Assembly: GCA_016859345.1 (NCBI GenBank)
Contig: CM029124.1
Location: 7,400,001-7,464,000 of the forward strand
Origin: Istiophorus platypterus
Taxonomy: Eukaryota; Chordata; Actinopteri; Istiophoriformes; Istiophoridae
Direction of reading: 5' to 3'
DNA: 64,000 nucleotides
The notes below the pieces were generated by a model, which was not told where the DNA came from, did not search any database, and saw only the letters and a program-made list of their open reading frames with translations. Below are positions 53,041 through 64,000 of this stretch, in pieces. Position numbers and translations under genes: made by a program. How positions within the stretch are numbered: position 1 is the stretch's first letter; each line of letters opens with the position of its first letter.

Positions 53041-53090
53041 CGCTTCCTCCTCCTCCTCCTCCTCCTCCTCCACCTCCACCTCCTCCTCCC
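53040..53090. repeat. (CCT)n trinucleotide repeat
   Basis: About 15 imperfect CCT/CCA units followed by pyrimidine-rich sequence to about 53,200. Confidence 0.85.
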
Positions 53091-53443
53091 AATCCTTTCT
53101 TCCCTTCTTCATTCTTTCTCTGTCACTTTGTCATTTTCTCCTCTACTCTGCTACTTATTCTCTTATCCCCTCCTCTTATCTCTCCTGTCTTTGTCCATCT
53201 CTGGCTGGCTACTGGCTACTAGATTAGAGAGAAAGAGTAAACAGGAAAAGAGAGAGAATGACAGCAAAAGGACTTTTTCATTTGCAAAACCAGTCCTCAA
53301 TTATTTTCTTTAATGTTTGTTTAGCTTTTCTGCCTTTATACTGTGCGGATTCTGAAAGGACATTTTTTTTATTTTTTTATTCATCTGAGAGAAAAAAAGA
53401 GTAATAAGGAGACAGCACAGAGATCAAACTGTGCACTTAAGTC

Positions 53444-53580
53444 AAGGGCTGCATTATTTTCACCCATACTTAATTCTTGGTAAATTATTTGGTCTATAAA
53501 ATGTCAGATGTCAAATATGTCCATCACCATATAACATTTAGTTTATTATCATAGAAGACTGAGAAAACTAGCAACTAGAT
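53444..53580. mobile_element. fragment of the TAGGGCTGCAAC element
   Basis: Contains aagggctgcattattttcac, ttatttggtctataaaatgt and gaagactgagaaaactagca, consistent with the left half of the same family. Confidence 0.6.
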
Positions 53581-54121
53581 GCAGTTACACAACGTGTCTT
53601 GCAGGAAACGTGACTCAATAAAGCATTTAAATAAAAGTTTGTAGTCACATTGTAGAGTGTCTTTTGTGTACCTGATGATATCACATGACTGCCTGTCTGT
53701 GAAGTCGGAGATGTCTCTGAAACCCCCTTCAATCTGCCAGTCAGAAACACTGACATTAAGTGGCATTCTAACGCATTTTCCCAGTAGGATGTTGGACATT
53801 CAGACTTTTCTACCTTTCAGGAATGCAGCATTACAAGAGGACTCACCCGAGGGGAGCCTTCCTCAACCTCCACTTCCCACTTCTCTCAACCTTAATGTAT
53901 TTATTGCCTTCATAATATGTCCCATATCTTACATGAGACTCACAGGGAGAAGTATGCTGCTCTTTTGCAATCAGAGCCATTACCACACCGGGTCAGTGGC
54001 TAAGGCCCACCAAGCAGCAGCAGCAGCGTAGACGGCTACCTTTACCACTCCTCCCTCCCCGATCCCCCCAGTGTCTCTCTTGTCGTTCCCTTTCTCACCC
54101 CACCACCACCACTGGTCACCA

Positions 54122-54147
54122 ATCTCTCTCTCTCTCTCTCTCTCTCC
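54122..54147. repeat. (CT)n microsatellite
   Basis: About 13 CT units. Related GA-rich and CT-rich tracts lie at 54,260-54,390 and 54,540-54,564. Confidence 0.85.
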
Positions 54148-54250
54148 CTTACTGCATTTACCTTGGCTTCCATATGGGGAATTAAGTGGTATTACAAGGA
54201 AAGGTTTCTAGCTGAGCTTAACTGCATTACAAGAACAGGTAATACACCCT

Positions 54251-54282
<32 letters not shown>

Positions 54283-54345
54283 AAGGGAATAGAGGGTGGG
54301 AGGACGTAGAGATCTTGTGGGTGCGAGAGAAAGACGGAGGAGGGC

Positions 54346-54381
<36 letters not shown>

Positions 54382-54622
54382 AAGAAAAGCGGTCTTAAGT
54401 GAATTGTCAACTCAAACGCTCTAATCACAGTGAAAGCTCTGGACAAAGAGCACCCACGGACGCCAATGGAGCACACCCTGGGGGCAACAAAAGGCCACTT
54501 AGCCCTATCTAACTCCCTCTCTTCCTCCATCTATCTGCTTCTCTCTCTCTCTCTCTCTCTCTCTGTAGAGGTCCCTTCTAAATGAAGCCTTCCACGACAC
54601 CTGAGAGAGGGAGGGCAACTCT

Positions 54623-56200
54623 ACACCAGGGGTGCCTATACTTTTTCAAAACAAGATGTACTTTTTGGTTCACCTATAATATCTACATCACATGATTTTC
54701 CATAAAACTGCTAATACTGCAAATGTCTGTAAAAATTACTGAGAATGACAATGCTGTTGCTGCTGCTGATGAAGATGATGAGGACGATGTTGAACTTGAT
54801 GATTCTTTGTATTGCAGTGTGTCACATAATTCTTCTTATGCTGTGTGTAGCTGGTCAGAGCTAAACACAATGTGCTTCTATATTTGGATTTTATTATCTT
54901 GATGCCTGATCAGGCCGATTCACATGGAAAAGCAGAGCTTTAAAAGAAAAAAAAGATTCTTGTGCTAGGCTACTTTTTGTCATCCAACAGAGTCCAGCCC
55001 TGGCCTTGAGAAGAATGCCACATTGCAATTTTATTATCCTCTTTTTCCCAGATCTGATTTATCCATTTGTTGGAGTTTGTCCATTTTACAAGCAGTATCG
55101 CTCAAAGCCATGTCCTATGCAAATGGAAAGGTCATTTATGCAACTACAGATTTTAACCTCTGCAGAATCTGTGAATTGTCTGTCATATGCAACACTAGTA
55201 TTCTCCATTCACTCAATGTAGTACACAGTGCTCCATTTTTTTTCATCTCTCAATCACACTAATTGTTTTCGGTTATGTTTTTTCTTTTTCCTTGACAGTC
55301 AATGTTAAGCTCATTCAACTTTGCAGTACCTTGTGTTTTAAAAAAAGGCCCAATCATAAAGCCACGCAGGATCTACCAGCTGCTTAAACTCGGCTCCTCT
55401 AGCTCTCTCTAGCTAGGAAGGCATTGACTTCATCTCTAAGATCTCTGAATCTTTGCCAAAATTTCCCCTTACGTAGCCACCTCACGTCACACTGTGAAAG
55501 CAGCTCGGTGTGAGCAGCTTCACACTCTTCAGTCGGGACCTGAAGTTAATTAACCGCACAATTCTGAATAAAACGTCCATGACTTGACCCATTTTAGGCA
55601 TTTTACCACAGAGCACCTACTGATATATGAAGCAGTCTCCAAACGGCATATGAATAAAAATGTATAGCTGTGATGCGTTAATAACATCTGTTGATTCATT
55701 GAACTTTCAGAATATCTTGTCACTGTGTTCCTTGATAATTGGATGTCTTTAACAGCAGCAAGAATTTCTCGCTTGTTTTTGATATCATCATTCCCCATTC
55801 CCAGAAAAGTCTCTTTGACTAGCTTCCCATCCTCGTATCGCTTTTTGTCCTTGGCAAGTATATGGCTGGATAGGTGCTTTTGAGTTTGTTAAAGGCCTTG
55901 AAAATACTACTTGTTGTCCAGCAAGTTGTAAATTAAAATCCTTCAAACATTTCTTACTCAGTTCACTTTGAGATGGTAACTCAAATGTTTTCTATTTTCT
56001 GCCATGTACTGCTCTGTCCCGTGCTCATTTTTGACTGGCCAAATCAGCTTTGTTAACTTCTTTTCTCCAGTCATGCTGCAGTTGTTTTTCACATTGAATG
56101 TCATTGGGAGACACTGAAACACCTCAGGAGTAGCACCCTCACTTTACCTCATTTTAAATTTACCACACTCCAACTGAAATCACAATTCATGAAACTCAGA
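54623..56200 (-). mobile_element. decayed hAT-type DNA transposon (ZBED/SCAND3-like)
   Basis: The left end caggggtgcctatacttttt resembles hAT terminal repeats (CAGGGGT...). Inside, on the minus strand, is a broken transposase-like reading frame (next entry). A matching right-hand inverted end and an 8-bp target duplication were not found, so the right limit is approximate and the element may be truncated. Confidence 0.5.
55550..56140 (-). pseudogene. broken hAT/ZBED-like transposase remnant
   Basis: Minus-strand pieces read as a hAT-family or domesticated ZBED5/SCAND3-type protein: K-D-K-K-R-Y-E-D-G-K-L-V-K-E, then N-K-R-E-I-L-A-A-V-K-D-I-Q-L-S-R-N-T-V-T-R-Y. The 'L-S-x-x-T-V-T-R' motif is typical of this group. 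The upstream half contains an in-frame stop (S-Y-H-L-K-V-N-stop) and a frame change. It is far shorter than an intact transposase, so no function is expected. Family assignment is from motif memory. Confidence 0.55.
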
Positions 56201-56643
56201 TTGAATAAATATTTTTCATAATTAAGTGATCAACCTGGCACGAGATAAGGATAACATGTTGTTCATGATCGACCCTTTTGGGCAGTTGGCTGTTGTAGAG
56301 CAGTTTTTAAGACAACCTTGACTTCAGTTTTTCTTCCTTCAAGTTTGATTTGCTTGAGGTTGACAGTTCAGTCTTGACTTTTTAAATAACTAATGTTCCC
56401 AATCAGTAAAATTTCAAGATTTACTTTTCAAAACTTATTGTAATTTATGGTACTGCAATCATTAATAAAGTTAATTGTTCAACTGTAAAATATCTTTACT
56501 CGACAAAACATTAGTTTGTTTACATAAAAAAAAAAATCATGATCGTGAATCAGTTATGCATGTCTGTGAGAGGATGTAGAAACACAGCAGGGTGACTTCT
56601 CACTGACGGTTATGTGTCATGCGGTGTGTGTGTGCACTGGACC

Positions 56644-56651
56644 TGACGTCA
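56644..56651. promoter_or_regulatory. perfect CRE palindrome (TGACGTCA)
   Basis: An exact cAMP-response-element octamer within cctgacgtcattatcactca. It is isolated, with no promoter signature around it, so function is uncertain. Confidence 0.3.
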
Positions 56652-57122
56652 TTATCACTCAACTCCATTCAAGGTGAGAGCATTAGGGGGGTAGATTATT
56701 ATCAACAAAAAGGAAGAACAAGACAGGAAAACACAGAACAGGAGAGGAACATAGCACAAAGACACTTTCTACTCAGCAGCTCAGAGGAGTTTCTAACAGA
56801 AACCACACTAGCCTCCATTTTGGCCCTCAGCAGCTCTGCAGGACCTCCACTTTCCATAAAGCCCATAGGCATATCACTGGCTCCCCAGGGCTAGGCAGCC
56901 ATGATGGTTCTATTCAACAGTCCTGCTAATGCTATGCTGATTGTCTGGGCACAGCTAGCATGTTGTGTGGCTAAGCACGGGTCATTTCCTCGTTTCCCCC
57001 ATGTCTCTTTACAAATGTCCAGGCAGGGAGGGCCTTTACTGGGGCAATGGGGAGCCAATGATGGTGACTAAAGACAGAGGTTTCTGCATGTGAGAAGTCA
57101 AACTGGAAAATCACAATGGTGA

Positions 57123-57145
57123 GGTTAGGGTTAGGGTTAGGGTTA
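57123..57145 (+). repeat. interstitial telomeric repeat (TTAGGG)3
   Basis: Three exact TTAGGG units with partial units on each side (gg...tta). Short internal telomeric arrays arise by repair of double-strand breaks or rearrangement; this one is small and could be chance. Confidence 0.85.
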
Positions 57146-59576
57146 CGAACAATCACTGGAATACAATTATAATACTGAACATAAGGGGGAAAAAAAACGT
57201 CTGCAGAATCCGAAGTAAAACATACCATTAAGTTGCCCATGCTCCCTTCAGAGTGTGTCCATTGTGCAAAGTGACAAAGGAGCGCTCATACAGCCATGCT
57301 GCAACATAATGGATGTGGCCCCTTGGTCCACCACTTATTGTACCGTAGAAGACCTCCTTCCTAACACGCGTGTGTGTTTGTGAGTGTTAGTGTGTGTGTG
57401 AGGGTGTGTGCACGCATATGAGTGCTCACTTGGAGCGAAATGTTCACCTCTGCACTGTAAATGCAGCCAGATGAGCCTGTCGGAGAAAAAAAGAATGTTT
57501 TCATCATTCAGATTCTCCTTTAAGGACACAAAATTCCTATTGAAGTTTGAAGAACTAAACATGATAGACTGAAATTTTGAACTAAGAGAGAAACAGAATT
57601 TCACTAAACATGAATTGTCAAAGAGCCCAGCATCTCTACACAAACAAATACATAAATGATGAATGTATGATTATAAATTATTGGGTTGAGTTCTCACTTT
57701 TTGGGCCATATTGTCCTTTTTAAGCCATTTTGAAATAATGGTTCTGAACAATGAACGGTCAATTACTGTTTCCATTTTAAACTACAACTAGGGCAAGTTT
57801 CCACAAAAGAACCGGGGAAAGAGTAGCTAAATTCCAAAAGACACACTCACAGTCCATTTCAAAGATCCATACTCTGTTCTGCCAAAATGTTAGAGAAGTT
57901 TTAACTGAAATTTGACAGCTTTTTGCTGTGAAATGGGTCGTTATTTAAATACATTTAACTTTAGTGACTCAAAACAGACTATAGCTGCTGTCCGGACTTC
58001 TCTAAACTTTTACCTGACCATGACCCTGAGTATAATGGAGTGTAATCGAAATTCTGATTTGATGAGCTATTCTTACTGCAGAACGCACACTACTGTCTTC
58101 CACACCCTAAACAATGAGAGAAATTTAAGTGAAAGGTTTATTTTTACACTATGTCACAATGAAACCAACCTTTGTGGCAAATTGAAGGTGGAAGAACAGC
58201 AGTGAATGTCAAAATAATTTTTTTTTTTTTTTGTCTTTTAGTGTAGGAGACACGAAGGCAAAAGAGGTAAAGTGAAAGAGAGAAGAAAAGAGAGGAAAGA
58301 GAGAAGGGAAGACAGAGCATTGAAAAGAGAGTAGCAGAGCAACAGAGAGTGAAATACAGAAATGGAGAAGGGCGGGAGAGGTGGGAGAGGTGGGACAACA
58401 ACAAAAAAAGAATACTTTAACACCTAGTGTGAGTGAGATTGTGTGTTTGTGCATCACTAGTCTGACACCAAACCAAGGCAACACACAGAGAGCATGGCAC
58501 TGTAACTGGGTACAGAAGGTCGTGCTGAATATTTCATATCGGAGATTGGAACTTACTGAAATGGCTCCCATGAGGTGCGTGCGTGCAAGAGGATATACGT
58601 ATGTGTATTTGTGCATTTATCTTGGCAGTCAAGAACCTTACCAGATCACTACTTTTTAAAAGTCGGATTAAAAAAATAAAAAGCCTTAGATTGTTTGAAA
58701 TGAAGTGTTATATTTATTTAAAGTTTTCATTTTTTTTGATTTCCGAGATGTTAAGCTTTGTTTGGGTGTGTTCACATGTTACTATAAGCAGGTTTTGCTG
58801 GCTGGCCTCATCGCTTCAGCTCCCATTTTTACACTTTCATTAAATATAAAATTAACCTGCATGGCAAAACATCAGAGGTGCAATATCACACATGCACTGA
58901 AGTGAGGCAACAGTAATCGATTAACTAAATTGATGACAATGTGGGATGTGCCAGGATTTGCCTGATTCATCTCAGCAGGTGACAATGAGGGACTGATCAA
59001 ATCACACATTTTCATTTGCTGTTATTAATCAAAGTAGCATGATACAATGTTCATGTCTACATAACTCAGAGTATATGTATGCTCAATACACTTCTTTATT
59101 TCGTTACAGAGCCATGTAGTGCTTCCAAATTTTTCTCCCAGGCTGAGGATTATTCTTTGAGTGCTTGAGGGCTCGAGTGTATCTTTAAATGTGGTAAGGC
59201 ACAAAAGGATAGGGGTAATGGGGCACTAGAAATGTCTGAGACTGCTGATAGAGGGGAAAAAAGCTGATTTATTCAAAGTTGCTAATGATCACACATGCGC
59301 GCACACACACTGATTCTTTCTTTTTTTCTATTTTTTTTGGTTTGTTGTTTCTGTCTAACATTAGGGTGATGTTGTAGGGTTGGACTGACTTGCTCTGTTT
59401 GATAAGTGACATCAGTGACGGAGGCAGGCAGACAATAGCCAACTGTCAGAGCCTTGAGATGAGTAGGAGGGAGGGAAAAACACACACACACACACACACA
59501 TTGTGAGGGTCAGTAATTGAGTGGGAGGAATAAGATCTCCTCATTTTTTCTGTTTCCCTGTCCCCCCTCTCTCTCA

Positions 59577-59577
<1 letters not shown>

Positions 59578-59658
<81 letters not shown>
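59578..59658. repeat. (CA)n microsatellite
   Basis: About 40 CA units with a single TT interruption. A shorter tract lies at 59,480-59,501. Confidence 0.95.
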
Positions 59659-59662
<4 letters not shown>

Positions 59663-60389
59663 CCAGTCACCCCATCACCACCTAGCAAAACACCAATTTG
59701 TTGCCAGGAGTTACCAGCAGGGGCCGGGACATTGTCAGCTGTCAGTCAGAGGAGACGAGGACTGTCATTGGTTTGGCGGTCACTAGTGGTTACTGATGAT
59801 GCTGCTTAGTTAGTGAGACGATTTACTCTTTAGGCAGGGAGCGACTTTAAGGCTGCACCCTGACACACACTCAGGGCCATGCGCACACTCACAAACGCAG
59901 TCTAAATTTGCAGAACACAAAACTACAAAACCTTTTTTTTTTCACATGCACCCACACAAAAGCAAACATACACACATACACAGGCACACATGGCCTTGAA
60001 TAAAAAAGCAATATAAGATAGAGAATAAAAATGCATTGGTGCTGCCCCATATCAGACAAAACAGAGCAACACTGAGATTAAGCATCATACTGCTGAGGGA
60101 GAGAAACAGAGATGTGAATAGTGAAAGGCAAGATATCATCCATTCATTTTAAACAGGGGTGGATGGTGATTGAGTGAGCAAGGCTGTGAATGAATCTGTG
60201 TGTGTGTTTGTGTGTGTGGGGTGTGTGTGGGGTGTGTGTGTGTATTCTGGCCCTAGGCTCGTAGCCGACATATTGACACAAAACAAACAGCGCTCAGTCT
60301 CACTGCCTGTGATTGCTGCTCCAGTGTCAAGATAAGTCCCTGGCCAGTGGCAGCCGAGATCAGCCGCTCCCTCGGCAATAGTGGACGGA

Positions 60390-60437
60390 GGAGGAGGAGG
60401 AGGAGGAAGAAGAGGAGGAAGAGGAGGAGGAGGAGCA
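60390..60437. repeat. (GGA)n trinucleotide repeat
   Basis: About 15 GGA units with three AGA-type interruptions. Preceded by unique sequence at 60,300-60,385 (gtgtcaagataagtccctgg, cagccgagatcagccgctcc) that looks mildly regulatory. Confidence 0.9.
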
Positions 60438-61104
60438 GAGGAGGAACACTAAGCATCAAAATCTGACTGACTGACTTTCTCTCTGGCTCTGCATGTTAGC
60501 TTCTCTTTACCAATCTAGTATCCAGTAAGAGAGAAGAATTTTTAGGCTGCGATGCCACTGTGAGGTGCCCCTGAGCAGGGTACCTAACCACCAGCACTCC
60601 AGTTGCAGCAGCAAACAGTTGAAGACTGTGATTGCCAAGGGAGCAATGTAGACATGAAACCCGAACAAACTATGAATAGTGAAACTTCTAGTCATAAACT
60701 GAAGGGTGTGTGGATGTTTTTTGCCTGGAAAAAAAAAGAGATAAGTAATAGAAATGGACAAAAAAAAAGTGAGAGACCGTAGGAGAGACAGGGAGAGGGA
60801 ACAGAACCGAGAGATTTGAGGACAGATTGAGACTGTACACAGGAAGGGCATTAACGCAATAAAGTCTCCGTGCTCTGAGCTTTCTTCGCTCGTTTCCCTC
60901 TTCACTACCCTCCCTCCAGGCCAACACCATCACCACCACCACCACCATCCTCTCCCCCCTACAGAAATGAATATTTCTCATCACCATATGAATATTGCGG
61001 ACGTGACAAGTGCGTGTAAACACACACAGGCGGAGTGCTCAAATCCACTCACTGGGGGCTATTAAGTCGTCAGGCAGCATGGAGAGGCTGACAGAGGAGA
61101 GAAA

Positions 61105-61108
<4 letters not shown>

Positions 61109-61146
<38 letters not shown>
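61109..61146. repeat. (GT)n microsatellite
   Basis: About 19 GT units. Confidence 0.95.
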
Positions 61147-61149
<3 letters not shown>

Positions 61150-61484
61150 GTGACAGGGAAGAGAAACGATGTGGCGGGCCGCTGAACAGAGCAGCCTGAG
61201 AAAGAGGGGGGGGAGTGGACAGGCAGTCAGAAAAAAAAACGCAAAAGAGAAAGAATTGCTGGCAGACTGCTAATTTTACTTGTCGCAGGAAAAAAAAACA
61301 CCCAAACCTGTGCTCTAACCGTCAACGTCACTGTCACGTTGAAACCCAAGGAGAAGGTGTGTATGCGTGTGTATGCGTGTGTGTGTAGGTAAGAAGGAAA
61401 CAGGAAATGTGTGTCTGAACTAGATGCATGAGGATAGAGGGAAAAGATGCAGTGTGTTTTTGCGTAGGGATCAAATCTGTGTGC

Positions 61485-61500
61485 GGGGGGGGGGGGGGGG
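61485..61500 (+). repeat. poly-G run (16 G)
   Basis: Sixteen consecutive G residues on the plus strand, the longest G homopolymer in the window. Capable of forming a G-quadruplex and prone to sequencing error. Confidence 0.9.
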
Positions 61501-61657
61501 TACATGCAAAACAACTCACATGGTACTTGCCAACTTCTTTGTGTTGGATTCAATAATGTGCCATACTCAAGACTGTGTTGAGAGAGTGTGTGTATGTGTT
61601 TGGGTGCCTGCCAGTGGAGAACCTGCCAAGGTGACCCAGCTCCGTCTGACTGCTCAC

Positions 61658-61800
61658 CTGGGTTTCTCTCGCTTTTCATCTCAAACTTAGTCTCGCCGTC
61701 ACTTTTGGTTTTTTGTTGCGTTTTATCCTATAACGGAGACGACATTTCTCTCTCAGTGACGTCCTCTGTCGACACCAAGCGGATCCCCTGACCTTGCGTC
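61658..61800 (-). promoter_or_regulatory. possible promoter and first exon (weak)
   Basis: On the minus strand a CpG-containing stretch carries a near-CRE (TGACGTCc at 61,757-61,764). It is followed by an ATG (61,677-61,679), seven codons (M-K-S-E-R-N-P) and a good donor (CCCAG/gtgagc). The frame is open back to 61,727 or so. It does not resemble the long human CAMKMT exon 1 and its phase (1) differs, so it could be an alternative first exon, another transcript or chance. Confidence 0.2.
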
Positions 61801-61829
61801 TAGCTCCATCGGCAGGTTTCTGACCAACT

Positions 61830-61985
61830 ACCTGCCAAACTAATGGCATCCCCATTGGCTGTACCTACATTACACCTGCTAAGATTAGCATGTGAATATA
61901 CTCACTGTCTGCACGATAGCATGCTGACATTAGCATTTAGCTAGTGTTTATGCTGCCTCACAGAGCTACTGGCCTAGCTGCTGAA
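61830..61985. mobile_element. dispersed fish repeat fragment (inverse orientation)
   Basis: Contains tacattacacctgctaagat, agcatgctgacattagcatt and tgcctcacagagctactggc, followed by ctagctgctg. It is related to the fragment at 34.7 kb but in the opposite orientation. Confidence 0.55.
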
Positions 61986-62899
61986 TCTCACTCTTATTTT
62001 TGAAAATTTGGTAAAACTGTAAATTAAAAAAAAAAGAAAAAATAATAAAGCAAAAAAGATCTGTACATTCCGATATGGTGGAAAAGTTAAAATACTTTTT
62101 TTTTTAAGTAAACAATGATGTGCAGGACCAGTTCCATCATCTCTTCTGTTTGACACAGCATCTGTGCATTGCTGCTACATGCCTCCTGTACTAGTTGTCT
62201 AGTCAAAGCTATAAACACGCACACGTGTAAAAGATATTCAACTCACCCTACATACAAAACCCAAACCTCTCCTTTATTTCACTGAATAACCAACCCTGAA
62301 TTGTAATTCAAGGGTGTCAACTGCCTTGAGTAACCTTGAATGTTTGTACATCAGATGGCATTGGATGCTCAACATTTCTAATCATTCAATTCACGCATTT
62401 ATTACTTATTACTGGACTATCCATGTATGGGTGCTACAGTATGGGTAAGGTTTGGTTAAGGTGAGGCAACTGAAACACTTGGATTGAGGTTAGCGAAAAA
62501 TTGTAGGTATGGTTGAAAGGTATTAATAGCAGGTTTGCAATGGGACACGACCCCCGACCTCCCTCTTACCTCTGGATATGAATCCTGCACTACAAACATC
62601 ATCCACGGGCACAGTGATCCCTGCTGACTATGTTGGATACTGTATGCACTTGTTCTTCTCTATCAACTGTTAACAACAGATGTTCAGTAAACACATCACA
62701 GCACTATGGTTAAACCAAATCGAATAATTATCTTTTAACCATAGGTATCAACCCAGAGTTGTTTGTATCTGACAGTCTGCCTTCATCTTTTCATTTCTTC
62801 ATTAGAGTAATCGAAGAGAAAAAATGCCATTGAATGAATGGTATTGAAATTCTCTGATTTATAGATCAACCAGGCAGTTAGACAGATTTCTCAGACCCA

Positions 62900-63085
62900 G
62901 CAAATACATCTGTGACGTCAGCCGCTAAGTGGGCCAGGGGTCTATCAGTCAGCGGATCTGTTAGGCTTGTAACCTGCAGCGACAGGTCCTTAACGCGCCG
63001 CGCGGACAGAGCCGTAACAGATGCCCAGCTAAGTGCCTGATTAAAACTTAATGTGCAGAAGGAGCCGTGTGCAAATGTGTGGTTT
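62900..63085. promoter_or_regulatory. CpG-rich candidate element with CRE
   Basis: Unique, CpG-dense block with a perfect TGACGTCA (62,913-62,920). It also contains ggtctatcagtcagcggatc, ccttaacgcgccgcgcggac and gcctgattaaaacttaatgt. It stands out sharply from AT-rich neighbours. It could be a conserved enhancer or a small CpG-island promoter. Confidence 0.4.
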
Positions 63086-64000
63086 TCTGCAAGTGTGTGT
63101 GTTGCACAGCGTTAGGGAGAATATGAGATGGGCGCCAGCCCTCCAGCGAGAGAGGGGCCATGCCAGCTGCTTCTCTCCCCAGAGACGGAGCCCTGAAGCT
63201 GGGCAGCGAGGCAGGGTAGTCAGGGGAGGCTCTACGGGGCCATGACACAGTCACAACACAAGTGGCATATGTGACGTGACACTCCACTTGTCAAATGAGA
63301 TTTCATTTTCTAATTATAATACAGGCCCATATCCACAAACACACACACACCACACACACTTTAATCAAATGCAATGGTTTTGCCCTTGAAGTTAAGTCCA
63401 AACCTGCTTCTGATACAAGGCTGAATAAATTAAACACCATGTTAACTGCACTTAACACTGATGTGCAAAATACTAAAAGTGCTCAGGGTACATTCTGTTG
63501 CAACTGGTGCTCTTGGAAGTCCACAAGGTGGGTATCACACAGAGAACTTAAGCCTGACTGATATCTGTTAAACAGCCAAATGGCAAACATCTGAAATGGC
63601 AACAATTTGGGTCTGGCTTTAAAGGAAATGTATACTTTACTCAGGCTATGCATCAAGTGTATAAAATCTAGAAGTCATATTTGGACATAAGCTGCCTTAA
63701 TGGTATACCTCACAGCTCTAAAGCCATAAAGATGTTGCGATTTAATCCATACTTTCTTACCTTTAAATTTTGTTTGTCTTGTTTTGACATAGGGATAGAA
63801 TACGCAGTATTAGTGGATTGTTGAAGTTCTTATTTCCTTTCTGTCAATACCAGGTTGGCTTGTGCATAGAAGATGTGCATAGTGCAAGTTTTCATAATTC
63901 TAATGAGCTGAACCTTTAATGAACATTTCTCATGTATAAATGCACCAAAAAAATGACCTATGTTTGTGTGTGTTTGTGTGTGTCCGTGAGGTATGAGTAG

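Larger units (their letters stand above)
38822..64000. other. probable camkmt intron 3 (exons 1-3 not located)
   Basis: No further camkmt exon was recognised in 25 kb, although exon 3 is expected to be only about 60 bp and could be hidden. The stretch contains many microsatellites, purine-rich tracts (44,730-45,200 and 48,480-49,190), regulatory-looking blocks, small dispersed elements, a decayed hAT-type element and a short telomeric array. The area right of about 61.7 kb could already be upstream of the gene. Confidence 0.6.

Noticed and set aside
57430..57500. Minus-strand acceptor and donor-like pair near 57.45 kb as camkmt exon 3
   Set aside because: The 29-bp product does not resemble the expected exon 3 peptide and is too short.
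63295..63561. Plus-strand 88-residue frame near the right end
   Set aside because: Begins in a CA tract, has no recognised domain and no supporting promoter or splice structure.

Overview
The window is vertebrate and almost certainly teleost fish DNA. It has GT-AG introns, very many (CA)n tracts, and several dispersed repeat families that I recognise from fish genomes. Most of it is non-coding, and most long open frames are translated microsatellites or purine/pyrimidine tracts.

One protein-coding gene can be read with confidence. It lies on the minus strand and is split over eight short exons between 38,821 and 5,069. Joined, they encode about 203 residues plus a stop codon, with every intron phase compatible. 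The product matches the C-terminal two thirds of calmodulin-lysine N-methyltransferase (CAMKMT, formerly C2orf34; human protein 323 residues), and the exons correspond to human exons 4-11. The SAM-binding motif (E-L-G-G-G), the acidic D-G-N-E segment, the A-D-C-L-F motif and the C-terminal strand (H-Y-P-L-L) are all present. I did not find exons 1-3; they probably lie beyond the right edge or in the unresolved 38.8-64 kb stretch.

In human, CAMKMT lies between PREPL/SLC3A1 and the developmental regulators SIX3/SIX2, with its 3' end towards SIX3. If this synteny holds, six3/six2 lie beyond the left edge and prepl beyond the right. Several intronic blocks look like regulatory DNA: non-repetitive, with mixed composition and clusters of ATTA/TAAT homeodomain cores. 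They fit the idea of camkmt as a bystander gene hosting six3/six2 enhancers, but conservation cannot be measured here.

Layout: 1-5,068 is downstream sequence with one exon-like 79-bp block at 1.28-1.36 kb. 5,069-38,821 holds camkmt exons 11 to 4 and their introns. 38,822-64,000 is probably intron 3, with regulatory-like blocks, four long purine or pyrimidine tracts, small dispersed elements, a decayed hAT-type element (about 54.6-56.2 kb), a short internal telomeric array and a promoter-like patch near 61.7 kb.

Two near-perfect direct tandem duplications stand out. One is 1.74 kb (10,316-13,793, intron 10). The other is 0.97 kb (31,703-33,540, intron 5) and carries a GC-rich, regulatory-looking core. 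In both, the repeat junctions fall inside (CA)n tracts, so the cause is either microsatellite-mediated duplication or an assembly artefact.
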